From assembly GCA_029204225.1 (NCBI GenBank), contig CM055109.1, positions 47,616,612 to 47,680,611 of the forward strand: a DNA stretch of 64,000 bases, in the 5' to 3' direction. Source of the stretch: Diphasiastrum complanatum (lineage: Eukaryota; Streptophyta; Lycopodiopsida; Lycopodiales; Lycopodiaceae). This document shows positions 33,520 through 44,944 of the stretch, piece after piece. Each line of letters starts with the position of its first letter. Position 1 is the stretch's first letter. A program made the translations under genes and the position numbers. The notes below the pieces were generated by a model. It searched no databases. It was not told where the DNA came from and was given only the letters and a program-made list of their open reading frames with translations.

Positions 33520-35911
33520 CTTTGATGGAGCAGGCAACATTCTCGTAGTGAATATGATAGCCGGATTCCCAGTCAAAATATAGCTCTCACAGCCCCAAAT
33601 AAGTGACATCAATATCTTGCAACAGGTTCTCTCTATCGAAAACCTTGCAAGATCTGACTCTTCCTTCGGTCAGTCAAATTGATAGTGTCTTCTCCAGTAA
33701 TCAATTTGTCCTGAATAATACTCGTAGAATTTCATTTTCTTCTGTTTTAAATAATCTAATGCATATAGTAATGTACAACCTACATATAATTCTACACTGC
33801 CACTCTTCAATCTGTCATTCTTAGTTACCGCATTGTGAAACTCCTCATGGGCTTCCACACCAGTGTAGTTGAAAACTTGGGAACTATCGAGGTTATCTTA
33901 ATCCACTTGCTTCCCCTTGCGATAGGCCAGCACTTCTGCCATCAGATTATCGATATTTTTTAAGGCCTGGGTGTGTTCCATATGTGAATTCACACCAGAA
34001 CATTCAGCCTCTGACAACTCTTTCAGGTCGATGAGCTCCACTCATTAGAGGAGTTTTGAGCTCCAAAAAGACCCTTTAAGAATTTGTGCAAGATGTAGTT
34101 TATATTATTAAAATATTATAACACTAATACTTTTGACTTGCCATAACTTTTTAATTATAGCTCAAAATATGTCATCTAGCATATCATTGGAAAGCCCTTG
34201 TTGAGCACCTTCCAATGCACCAAACTCCACTAAATTTGGACTTACCACTAAAAAGTTATGCCATTTTCAGTGTGGAATCAAAATGTGGACTCAAAAAGTT
34301 ACGTTACATAGATTTCAAATCTGAGTGTTTTGATTGGTCCATGTGTAAGAAAAAATTGAGAAAAAAATATAAAAAGAATCTTTACAAAGGGTCTTTTTTG
34401 GATTTAGAACTCCTCTAATGTCAAATCTGTTCTTCTCCTCGTATAGAGGTTGAAGGAGCTCACTCTTGAAGGTGTCCTACAATCTAGATTGCACCTACTT
34501 CCATTTGGCTGCATCAACCTTGATTGTGCCTCCATCTGAATAGCACTGTAGTGTAGTGTCGTTGCATATACTTGCCAACTTCTTAGCATCCAGCTGCTGC
34601 TGTAGATCTTATGCCTTCTTATGGTAGAAGTCTACCTTATTGTTTAGAGAAATGTGCTCTGAATTAAATGAAGCAATGTGCTTCTTTACAATAGATAACT
34701 CATCCTTGCTCTTGTCCAATTCAGCCTGGAGAGACAAGGAGTAGTCAATTGATTTCCTTAACGTGACTTCAAACTTCTTGTTACTCTGCTCCATGATGTT
34801 GAGCTAAGCCAAGAGTTTGGTCATATTCTTCTTCAGATCATCATTCAACCTCTGTATTTTGGCTATCTTCAGTTCATATCCTCTCTGGATAGCATCGGTG
34901 TTTTGCAGATACAAGATCATCTGCTTAACCTCAGGTTTCACGTCCACCAACTAGTCAGGTGTATTTGGTTCCAGTGTTTGGTCCTTCTACTCTACTTGAT
35001 CGGGTATGTCTTCAGTATTGGCAGTAGCAGTGGTGGTGGTGGTATCAACCGCAACATCAACAACTTGGACGACGTCATCCTAGACCTGCTCGATTTTGAA
35101 ACTCGTAGCATCTGGTTGTCGTCCTCCCCATTCTCTACATTTGCCATGGTAGTGCCTATAGTAGCATCAATAGTGACAGGTAATGACTCTTGTGCAGCTT
35201 GACTCGTCTCTGCATCATCATCAACAATCTCGATGGTAGTATGATCCACTTGCTGTGGAGCTGCAAGTGCAGCCTTCTTCCTTTCCAGCAACGCCAACTC
35301 ACCTGACATGAGAGTGCTATAATGTAGGCACAGGGAGATATGGGCCGCATATGCTGCAAATTTGCCATGTTTCATTGACCTGTGGAAGGCTTTGAAGGCG
35401 ATGGCAGCAAAATTAATCTGCTCTCCCTTGATTACGAGAGCAGATATCCAATATTTGTGACTGCAATGGTTGTGTCCACGTCCGTTGCAAAAAGGACTTG
35501 GTTGCAATACTTGCAGAAGTTCCTCAAAGCTGAGTCTCTGATCATAGAAATTTTATACCCCTTTTTCGACATATGAAAATTCCCATGAAGCAGATTAGCT
35601 TCATCAACATCCTCCCTGGATAAGGCTAGAGATACTGTTCCTTCAGTTGGTAAATGGAGCACGACATCAAAGGTTGCCTCTGAGATATCCATTCTCACTC
35701 CTAGGGCCTGTGATGAAATTACAACATCCGTGACCTCAATCAGCCCCTGAACAAACTCGTTGCTAGCTTCCATTAGGACTGTAGATGGATCGACTATCAA
35801 GGTATAGCCGAGTCCGCATTGATCAGCTAACATCTGAAATTCCTCAGAATTCAGCCTACTGCGCACTTTTCAATTAACATGGGCTGGTATCACAGACTGA
35901 GTAGAAGCCAT
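33520..35911 (-). pseudogene. MAS frame, copy 2: long retroelement-associated protein with coiled coil
   Basis: From ATG 35911 the minus strand reads 'MASTQSVIPAHVN', TGA (35870-35872), then a folded-looking domain (35866-35290) with 'SNEFVQGLIEVTDVV', 'MDISEATFDVVLHLPTEG', 'LRNFCKYCNQVLF' and 'IAAIAFKAF'-like helices. An acidic Ala/Asp/Glu linker (35270-35000) follows. A heptad-rich coiled coil lies at 34794-34609 ('SLQAELDKSKDELSIVKKHI'), and hydrophilic segments follow beyond a MITE (34042-33600). Stops and shifts occur throughout. Its overall make-up suggests a Gag-like or accessory protein of a plant retroelement; no enzyme motif is present. Copy 1 at 20 kb is a truncated relative. Confidence 0.55.
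34043..34420. mobile_element. MITE with about 35-bp terminal inverted repeats
   Basis: 378 bp starting CATTAGAGGAGTT and ending AACTCCTCTAATG. The arms stay complementary through GACCCTTT about 30 bases in. It interrupts the MAS frame between two hydrophilic coding segments. No transposase is present; the 67-codon frame inside is not conserved with anything. A TA on each side is the only visible duplication, so the superfamily is uncertain. Confidence 0.75.
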
Positions 35912-36140
35912 CGTAAAAATTGCAGCTTGATTGATTGAGAAATGGTAGCAATTGATCGCAACAGATAATAATAGCGCACAATGTGAGCAAGGAATCAAGC
36001 ATAAAACTTGGAAGCTTCATCATGAACACCGATGAGGTAAGTGAAAAATGAAGAGAAACTTGGAGTAAGAAGCAAAATGGTCAAAAAATCAGTAATAAAA
36101 ATGGCACTTGGTTTTATGTGTACACGTTTCAACAGAAAAG

Positions 36141-36590
36141 ATGTTCGCCGTCTATTGTGTTGTCTTCGTTAAAGACAAACATCCAGATAAAGTCGATACA
36201 TCAACATTAATATTATGAGTACTAAAAGCATCTATGTAAGATTCATCTTTCAGATAACATAAATATGAAAAATACTCAGAATATAAAATACATTGATTTG
36301 TTTCATGAGCAGTTACAAAAGGCAGATTAGGCTCATTTTAGGGCAAGAAGGGTGAGTTAACTTCCTTATTACATGCTGGAAATCCACCTAACTGCAAGAA
36401 GGAAGTCGAATTTGCTATGTATTGCAAGCTTCCATAGTGAGAAATTTTTGGAGCTCATTGGCAATCTCAAACTAGTTCACTATGTACATTGAGTTTTTGT
36501 GATCCAAATGAAACCAAATCAATTTCTACTTGTTTCTCAGGTTGAAGGCCGTACTACAGCCTGTAGTACACACGTGTGCACTTGGATTTC
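36141..36590. other. No gene recognised
   Basis: AT-rich sequence between the MAS leader and family-C LTR fragments. CACACGTGTG occurs at 36569-36578. Confidence 0.45.
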
Positions 36591-36745
36591 AATGTTGATC
36601 AATGCTTTTGATTGTTAATGCTAGTTGTTTGTCAAACTGCCAATCTAGATCAACTTTTTTGTGTCTAGTTTTTTGATAGATTGTTAAGCAAGCATCCAAT
36701 CACGCTTGTGGATCTTTTGTAGATCCATTTATGGTCCTAAAGTAC
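36591..36745 (+). repeat. LTR family C fragment (3' end, plus)
   Basis: Resembles the last 150 bp of the family-C LTRs: GATCAA, AGCATCCAATCACGCTTGTGGATC, then ATGGTCC and TTTCACA at 36739-36745. Confidence 0.55.
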
Positions 36746-36964
36746 AGTACTTTCACATGAGGGTGCTTTGTCATGTGATGATTCATCATGCAAAATTGAC
36801 ACTTGGACAAAACTTTCTATTTTGAGCACTTTTGGTCCATTTTCCTACTATATAGAGAACTAGTGAAAACCCTTCTAGAAGTGGAAATTCGACTTCCTCA
36901 GCCTATTCCACATGTGTGAGCACCTCTACACATGGTATTTGACACCTAATCTCATGATGTGGCT
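36746..36964 (-). repeat. LTR family C fragment (inner part, minus)
   Basis: Reverse complement of 45180-45375 in LTR copy 2: TTTTGTCCAAGTGTCA, GATGAATCATCA and CCATGTGTAGAGG are shared. It abuts the plus-oriented fragment before it, so an inversion happened inside this LTR family. Confidence 0.7.
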
Positions 36965-37123
36965 TCATGCAATCACTTGTATTTATGCAGATAGTTACGT
37001 TTTATTCGTCTGTCTTATTTTACATGTAAATATGCAAACTGTGCGACAACATGAGTAAAAATACAGCATGAATGGAGGCTAATTAAAATAGGATTTAGGA
37101 GAGTTAAGGAGATGAATCCAACA
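36965..37123 (-). repeat. Copia E 3' LTR remnant
   Basis: On minus it begins TGTTGGATTCATCTCC directly after a ten-G polypurine tract and runs about 160 bp until family-C LTR sequence replaces it. Confidence 0.6.
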
Positions 37124-37850
37124 CCCCCCCCCCTTAATTTGAATCCGTAAATGCCTTGATCTTCAGACTAAGCAATGCACAAAATTTGTTGTGTGCATTA
37201 ACACTTAATGCCTTTGTAAATATATCTGCAACCATGTCTTGCGTTCTGCAGTATGTTAAGCTCACCTCCTTGTTGAAAACCTTGTCCCTGATGTAGTGAT
37301 ATCTGATTTCAATGTGCTTGCTCCTAGAGTGATATCTAGGGTTGGCCGATAAGGCAATAGCACTCTGATTATCACAGAATAAAATTGTAGGCCTGTACTA
37401 ATACAGATTAATGTCTGACAGTAAATTTCTCAACCAAAACGCTTCTTTAATAGATTGAGAAGCAACAAACGTATTCTGCTTCTATAAAATAAAGTGCAAT
37501 AGAGGTTTGCTTATGACATTTCCATGCGATAGGACCATCGTTGAAGACGAATGTAAATCCAGATGTGAACTTACGATTGTCTACATCTCCTCCCCAGCTT
37601 CCATCAGAATATCCACTTAGTTAATAAAGATTGTCATTGCTGACATCTCCATATTAGATGCACTGGTCCATGGTAGCTCGAATATACCTCATGACTCTTA
37701 TGAGAGCCTTCCAATGGCTAATGTCAGGATTAGCCATATATTGGCTGAGTGAGCTTACTGCAAAAGAGATATCTGGTCTTGTACAGACCATTGCGTACAT
37801 GAGAGATCCAAGTATCGATCGATAAGGATACTCTCTCATCTGTTCCTCTT
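37124..37850 (-). pseudogene. Copia E: PPT and RT-end/RNase H
   Basis: On minus, 37850-37654 reads 'EYPYRSILGSLMYAMVCTRP' and 'AVSSLSQYMANPDISHW'. RNase H follows ('WGGDVDNRKFTSG', 'IALYFIEAEYV') with frameshifts. The PPT AAGGGGGGGGGG is at 37135-37124. The rest of the element is at 39509-41310, separated by an insertion. Confidence 0.88.
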
Positions 37851-38041
37851 CCTACTAATGAGCTGAATATTTTGTGTCGTGTGGCCATTTTCACTAGTTT
37901 CGATTTCTGAAGGTGACTAGTAGAGTATCAGACAAAAGAGAGGATAGTTTTTAACCTTTCTTTTTTGAGGAGCTGTCTTTTCTAGTTATACTTGCGCTAA
38001 ATCTATCAAATTACAGTGGATGACTCAGAATCTGACAAAAG

Positions 38042-38798
38042 GCTTTCTCTTTTAGGTACCACATAGATTTGGAAGTAGATCATATATGGTTCATCATCAA
38101 CCATGACAGAGCTGGAGTGTACTTTGACATTTTATATGATTGCAGATAAACTATTGACATGAAGACATTCTTATTTACATTACATGTTGATTCACAACTT
38201 GCTCAAACAAGCTTAATTTGTTCAGATGTTGGAGGTTTCTTTATCATCAGTCACTACTATGATTTGCTTTTTGAAATAAAGAAATTATCATATATCATGA
38301 AGTGAGTCTAATCAACATATGCTTTGAACTTTGGCACTAAATAAATTGAACTACACTAATAAAAAATAAGAGAGTTCGGTTTATCAATTTCAAGTGTAAA
38401 CTTGATCATTTTAAAAAAAAAATTGGCGTAGACTTTTTTGTGTTTTTCATATAAGCTAACATCTATAAAGTTTAATGTTTAGGCCTATTTATATTTAGAA
38501 GTTTCTTTTGATAAGTTTTAATTAAAAGCGTACTTTGATGTATAATTTATTTGTTGTAGGAATTGATTTACAATTTGTTCAAAAAAAATCCATTTCACAA
38601 GATATTGGAGTTGCATTATCAACTGTAGGATTAGCTTGTTCCAAAACTGTCTACTATTACAATGCTCACCTAATTTTCATCCATCAATTTTTTCTTGCAC
38701 AACTTTCACTCAGAGAAATGACAATTTTCTTAAACAACTTTCTCACACAATACATGTTGTCATCATCGAACTTCAGCATAAAAGATTAGTAAGAAAGG
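38042..38798 (+). pseudogene. Two exon-like blocks of unknown gene
   Basis: Block 1 (38042-38306) reads 'DLEVDHIWFIINHDRAGVYF', one stop, then 'FTLHVDSQLAQTSLICSDVG' and ends near ATGAAG|TGAGTC. Block 2 (38560-38798), after a good acceptor TTTGTTGTAG, reads 'IDLQFVQKKSISQDIGVALS', shifts frame, and ends at AGAAAG|GTAATC. Splice-like borders and coding-like composition suggest a captured host gene. 'HDRAGVYFDILYD' weakly recalls 'YDPAQVYFDFDHY' of unit M, but I cannot claim homology. Confidence 0.35.
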
Positions 38799-38879
38799 TA
38801 ATCAAATTCAATCTTGAAAGCTGCATGTACTTATACAGAAATAAATAAATAAAAAGGCTAAAATTTTTAAGCAAAAGAT

Positions 38880-39508
38880 AGAAAAAATCCAGTATCGAAT
38901 TTTTCCAATCCAAAGATCGAAATCCAAAATCAGAATTTCTTGATACCAGATCGACTTGAAAGTTTGTAATTTTTCAATACCCAAATCTGAATTTTACGAT
39001 ACATGATCGACTCAAAAAATCCATACTTTTTTTTTATAAAATCAAAAGTTTTCGATATCCAAATCATAATTTTTATACGGTATTGACTCGAAAAATTCGT
39101 ACTTTGTTGATACCCAAACCTAGAATTTCTCGATACGGGATCGACTCAAAAAATTTGAACTTTTTTATACCCAAAATCAAAATTTTTCAATACCCAAAAT
39201 TAGACTTTTTGGATACGGAATTGACTCGAATTTTTCCAAAGCATTGTATTTTTTTTTAAGACTTGAATTTTTTTTAAGATTCAAATTTTTCCAAAGACAC
39301 AAATTTTTCCAAAGACACAAATTTTTCAAAGACTCAAATTTCCTAAAAGAATTGAATTTTTTAAAAGACTCAGAAAAATTTTAGATCTGATTTTTTTAAA
39401 AGCATCGAATTTTTTAGATGACTCGAATTTTTCCAAATACTCGAATTTTTTAGAAGACTTGAATTTTTTCGGAGTCTCGAATTTTTCCAAAGACTCGATT
39501 TTTTTCAA
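38880..39508. repeat. Degenerate AT-rich tandem array
   Basis: Two related motifs repeat many times with variation: GATACCCAAAATCAAAATTTTTC (38890-39230) and GACTCGAATTTTTCCAAA (39225-39505). Spacing is about 18-45 bases. A 60-codon minus frame made of 'KKFES' repeats is a by-product. Confidence 0.75.
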
Positions 39509-41310
39509 TCTGGGGACATTGGTTCTTTGACAAATGCAGGTCTGGATCCATCGATGAGCGAGTTAATTTACAATTCAATAGATTGCATCTGTTAAAAACA
39601 TTGTGAAGATACCTTTGTTGAGTGATGTAAATTAGTCGTCTCGTTCTGTCTCTGTGGATTTGAATGTCCAAACAGAAGTGAGTCTCATCCAGATCAGTCA
39701 TGTCGAACTCTGAAAACAGCATCTGCTTAGAATCCTTGACCAAATTAGTATTGTTGTTGAAGAACAACATATCATCCACGTATGAGGTGATGATAATAAA
39801 GGATTGCTACAGTGACTTGGAATAGACGTTGCAATCAGCAGTGCTTGGTTTGAATCCTTGTTTGATAAGAAATATGTTGATTCTCTGAAACCAAGCTCTG
39901 GCAGATTGTTTCAAGCCGTAAAGTGCTTTGTGGACTTTATAGACACGATTCTTCATACCTTCCAAAACGCATCCTTCAGGCTAGATCATGTAGATGTCTT
40001 CTTATATAACTCCATTCAGATAAGTTGTTTGTACATCAAGTTGATGTACTTCGAGGTCGGTAGCTGCAGCATAAGACAAGAGTGCTTGGATCGACGAATG
40101 TTTGATTGCTGGACTGAAAGTCTCGCTGTAGTCAACGTTGGGGATCTAAGTGAATCCTCGTGCTACCAGTCTTGACTTCTTTCAATTAATAGTTCTGTTG
40201 GCATTGTATTTGATCTTAAAGATCCATTTGCAATCGATGATACTATAGCCAATAGGAGCTTCGACTAGTGACCATGTCTGGTCTTGATCAGAGAGGAATA
40301 GTCTAGACTCAAGAGTATACCTTGTGGGCTGTGTGCGCACTCGACTTGATCTTCTGGGAGGATTCGACTGATGAACCGCTCTTGGGACTTATTGCTGGTT
40401 AGCATCAACATCTTCTTCTGATTTGTTGTCAAAAAGTGGATTGACAATGGACACGCCTAAGCCAGAAGCTCGAACAGTCGTGTCAATGGCAGGTGATGAA
40501 GGTCCTAGAGCGATATCTTTGCATTTGATGTTGACGAACTAATCCTCCATAAAGACTGTATTCCAACTATACAGGATTTGTTGGGTATCATGATCATACA
40601 GCTTATATGTATTATCAGATGAGGTATATTTGATCATGATGGCCTTGAGACCTTGGAAGTCCAATTTCTTCCTAGTGTCTTTTGGGATCTGCGCGTAGAC
40701 AATGCATCCAAACACTCTTAGGTTCTTCACAGAAGACTTAGAGCCTGTCCACACCTCGTAGGGTGTCTTGTCTAAGAGACCCTTGGTCGAACATTTGTTT
40801 TGGACATAATCTACAATGGAGACAGCTTTGGCCCAGAATTTCTTCGGCAGCGATGCATGCACTAGCATACATTTGGCTTATTCAACCAGGGTACAGTTCT
40901 TCCTCTCGGCTAAGCCATTAGACTAAGGACTATAAGGAGTGATGAATTGCTGTTCAATGCCTTGGCTTTGGCAGTACTCCTTAAACTCGATAAAGATATA
41001 TTCTCCACCATTGTCTGACCTTAGACTCTTGATCGTCCTTCCAGTCTCTTTTTCTGCATGCTCCTTGAAGATTCTGAAGCAGTTGAAGGCTTCAGATTTC
41101 TTCTTTATAAAGTACACCATAGTCCTTTTGGAAAATTCATCAATAAAAATTATAAAGTACTTTGCATCCTTCAACGAAGGATTTTTCATCGGCCCACAAA
41201 TGTCTGAATGTACAATGTCTAATAATTATCTTGGCTTATGGCTTGATTTAGATGGTTTCCTAGTCTATTTACCAACTAGACAATCTTGACAGACAAGTAA
41301 CTCGACTTTA
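39509..41310 (-). pseudogene. Copia E: pre-integrase, integrase and reverse transcriptase
   Basis: Minus-strand Ty1-copia polyprotein. Order: 'CQDCLVGK' (pre-integrase, 41300), 'FIDEFSKRTMVYF', 'LRSDNGGEY' and 'GLAERKN' (integrase), then 'PKKFWAKAV' and 'LRVFGCIVYAQIPKD'. RT follows with 'CKWIFKIKYN', 'HQLDVQTTYLNG', 'ALYGLKQSARAWF' and 'SYVDDMLFF' (about 39770). Several in-frame stops occur, for example after 'ITPYSP' near 40923. Its 5' end is lost at the junction with a plus-strand Copia piece at about 41311. Confidence 0.9.
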
Positions 41311-41435
41311 TCACGAGGATAGTCAGACAAATAAAAAGCTACCATGGACGCTGAGTACCATTCATTGATGAAGAACAAGACTTGGAGTCTTGTTAATTCT
41401 CCTGCAGGTATAAAACCTATTGACACTAAGTGGAT
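41311..41435 (+). pseudogene. Copia RT start, left flank of the gypsy insertion
   Basis: Plus-strand reading 'MDAEYHSLMKNKTWSLVNSP' and 'GIKPIDTKWI' is the beginning of a Copia RT. It stops at TGGAT (41431-41435). The same 5 bases at 52463-52467 start the continuation, so the Athila/Tat-like element was inserted here. Confidence 0.88.
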
Positions 41436-42289
<854 letters not shown>

Positions 42290-42290
42290 T

Positions 42291-42300
42291 ATCCCCCACC
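42291..42300 (-). other. Polypurine tract of Athila/Tat-like copy 2
   Basis: GGTGGGGGAT on minus, directly before the 3' LTR. Confidence 0.7.
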
Positions 42301-42810
42301 AAAACTGGTGGTGGTCCCACGACACTTCGCGAGATTTATTCATTTCGGGCTTGTCTCGCATCGCACTTCCTCCATGAATTCCAGAGGCGTCATATTGAAA
42401 TCTTTCTTGTGCGGTAAGAAGCACTTATTGGCCCCTGTAATCCATTTTGAAGTGGTCCCTGTCGTAAATCTAGATTCTCACATTCCACTCATCATCGTGG
42501 CACGATAGTATAATCTGGCACGAGCGGCTGTCTTTTCATAATCTTTTATGATTGCCTTTGCCTTTGCCAACTCAATTGTTGTCGTACGTTTGCGTTTATC
42601 AAATTTTTCCTGAAACCCTACCAATGAAGTGCGGTAGGTTTCAACTTTTCTAAACAAGTATTTGATTTTTTCAGGTGTGACTAGATGATCATGCACTTGT
42701 GTCTGGAGATAAGCACGTTCTAGGGTGGTCGCATCCAATTCACCTTGAAAATGTTCACGTTCAAGCTCAACTATAAGGAAAGCTCCCTCAAGATCCTGCT
42801 TACAAGACAA
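42301..42810 (-). pseudogene. Coiled-coil frame before the 3' LTR
   Basis: Minus-strand open frame 42810-42478 (110 codons) is helical and rich in Glu/Lys/Leu: 'LEREHFQGELDATTLERAYL', then 'KIKYLFRKVETYRTSLVGF' and 'AKAIIKDYEKTAARARLYY'. A further 50 codons to the PPT, with stops, read 'TTSKWITGANKCFLPHKKDF'. Its place between pol and PPT is where Athila/Tat elements carry extra frames (env-like or antisense). No membrane segment or fusion peptide is seen, so an env role is not supported. It resembles the coiled-coil part of MAS in style only. Confidence 0.5.
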
Positions 42811-43690
42811 AACACAATGGAAAACACACTATGGAGCAACCACCCAACCAGGTAGAAGCAACCAATCAATTCTAGAAGCCTCACCTCCAAGCCAAGGAAT
42901 AAGAAGCATGAAGGTAGAGTGAAACCCTGACAATGAATCAATGATCACAATGAGGATTAGGGTGAGTTTGGCCTCAATATATAGAGCCAAAAGCAACTTG
43001 GGCACATAGCCATACATAGCCCTAAGTTTCCTATACATAGATTCACCTAGAATAGAGTCCTAAGCATAGACCAACTATTCATAGAATTGTTGTTGATAAC
43101 TCTACACATGCATAAACTATCTCATACCTTGTCTAAACTCCATTTAGTGTGTTCTGGGCCTCACAAGAATATTACTTTCGGGTCACATCCAATATGACGT
43201 GGCATAACCAACAACTTGATTTACTGGATATTGTGTATCCAAGACTAGGAGTATACTGAATCCAACTTACTGGCCATGGACATAACATTCTTCCCTCCTT
43301 AAATTGCTTCTATCCTTAGAAGCTCTCTAAATATGAAAGGATAACATGAACGGTTCTTTTAACTTTCAACGTCCACCTAGAAAATCATTATCCTTAGTCT
43401 AACTTTCACATCAAACAAGTACTAAGAGATAATCTCTACACTGGAGTACAACTCAGGTTTGAAAAGTACACTAAGCGATAAATTTTCCATCTGGGTTACA
43501 TTCACCACAAGTTAGTAATATCACTTTCATGTGAAGCACTTACATGAAACACTGGGTGAAATAACCTAACTTAAGAGCTAAATTTAAAGAAATAATAAAG
43601 TACATACAATTACGGTCTGAAATTATCCACAACTCTGACAGATAATTTATTAATCTTTCAAGTACAAATATCCTTAGAATCCAAATTCTA
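42811..43690. other. No gene; inner sequence of the gypsy element
   Basis: AT-rich, no domain on either strand. Confidence 0.4.
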
Positions 43691-43694
43691 AGAT

Positions 43695-44944
43695 ATGATA
43701 ATTCATACAAAAATGCAAATACAAGAAGGACAAGTCCAAAGGTGTTTACTTTGTGGAAAAGTGAATGAGGCTTGGAGTCTCACAAGGACTTGCAAGATTT
43801 GTCTTCAAGAGTCCATCACAACACATGTTGAATCTTTTGAAATTTTTCATTTGAAAGTGCATTGTTTGGTTCAAGATGCAAAGATAGATGTCACTTTCAT
43901 GAAAGTAACTTGGATTTATTTTATGTCCTTGGTAAGTATTTTGCTTGTAACTTTGGACAAGTTCAAACTAAATCAATCAAGAATAAGGAGCAATCACCAA
44001 ATGAAAATAGTTTCATTTATGCTCTCATGTCAACTTATGAAGAACCATTTTGCTTTGAAGAGATTTTTGTATCTCAAAGGTGGATTAAGACAATACTAGT
44101 TGAGTGTGATGCCTTAAAAGATAGCAAAATATGTTTTCCTTGTAAGCTTACATTAGTTATGAAGTCAAGGAAATGGAAATATCTTCATAATGTAGGATCT
44201 TTTGGTTTCAATAAGATCATGAATGATGTGTTCATTCATAAAGATGAAAATTGTAAGTTTTCAATCTTAAAGGCAAGTTGTAAACTTTTTATGAGAATAA
44301 GTGAAGCATCCAAAGTGGACACTTATATCCATAAGCAAGTAGTTAGCCTTATTGAAATGGATGCCTTTTGATTTCAATATTGGAAAAATCATGCCAAGTT
44401 GTGGTGATTTTTGGACTTATGTTTCTAGCATAAGTAATCTTCATAATCATAGGAAGTGCATATTGAATGGTCATACTTGTTGTGATCATTATGAGATATG
44501 GAGGTCTCGGATTTCCATCAAGAAGGAGCATCATGAAGAGGATTTTAAGGAGTCATCTCAAGGTTCAAGTGTGCCAAGGATTGAGGAGGAGAGACCTTCT
44601 CAAGTTGTGATTCCAAAAAGAAATTCAAGAAACATGGTTGAAACCATGTGGCTCACATTTCAAGGGAGAAAGGAGCATATCTCATGTGAAGGAGCAAGCC
44701 TCAAGGTCAAGCATCTACATGAATATTGGAAGGAATCAATTTTGGAGGTGCTAGGATGGTGCAAAGCTCTCAAGCTCATCAAAGAAGCACTATCATGGAT
44801 ATGGTGATTTCAGATCAACATCAAGCTCATTGGCTGATCTTCACACCTTTTGAACCAGCAAAGACCAATTCAGCCCATGGAGTCAAGTTCAAGATCATCA
44901 TGTTTTTCATCAAGCTAGATTTACCAAGCTAGATTTTTGAGGAG
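43695..44944 (+). pseudogene. Family-C element internal region with unknown frames
   Basis: Three overlapping plus frames (43695-44099, 43862-44371, 44352-44807) lead up to a polypurine-like TTTTTGAGGAG (44934-44944) and the family-C LTR, so this is the 3' internal part of that element. 'YEEPFCFEEIFVSQRWIKTI' (about 44034) weakly resembles the segment before Copia RT, but no catalytic motif follows. Cys/His-containing 'CILNGHTCCDHYEIW' occurs at about 44458. Function not assigned. Confidence 0.4.

Larger units (their letters stand above)
37851..39508. mobile_element. 1.65-kb insertion in Copia E carrying exon-like sequence
   Basis: The Copia E coding sequence stops at 39509 and resumes at 37850 with no visible loss of the conserved region, so the DNA between is an insertion. 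It holds coding-like blocks on plus (38042-38306, 38560-38798) and a degenerate AT-rich array (38880-39508). No clear terminal inverted repeat or target duplication was seen. A Helitron- or Pack-type element that captured gene pieces is one explanation. Confidence 0.5.

Noticed and set aside
34215-34418. 67-codon plus frame
   Set aside because: Lies wholly within the MITE and shows no homology; not a transposase.
37124-37133. C10 homopolymer as a microsatellite
   Set aside because: On minus it is the polypurine tract of Copia E directly before its LTR.
39326-39508. Lys/Phe-rich 60-codon frame on minus
   Set aside because: A by-product of the degenerate AT-rich tandem array.
42301-42810. Envelope-like gene of the Athila element
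   Set aside because: No signal peptide, transmembrane helix or fusion-like segment is visible; only a coiled coil.
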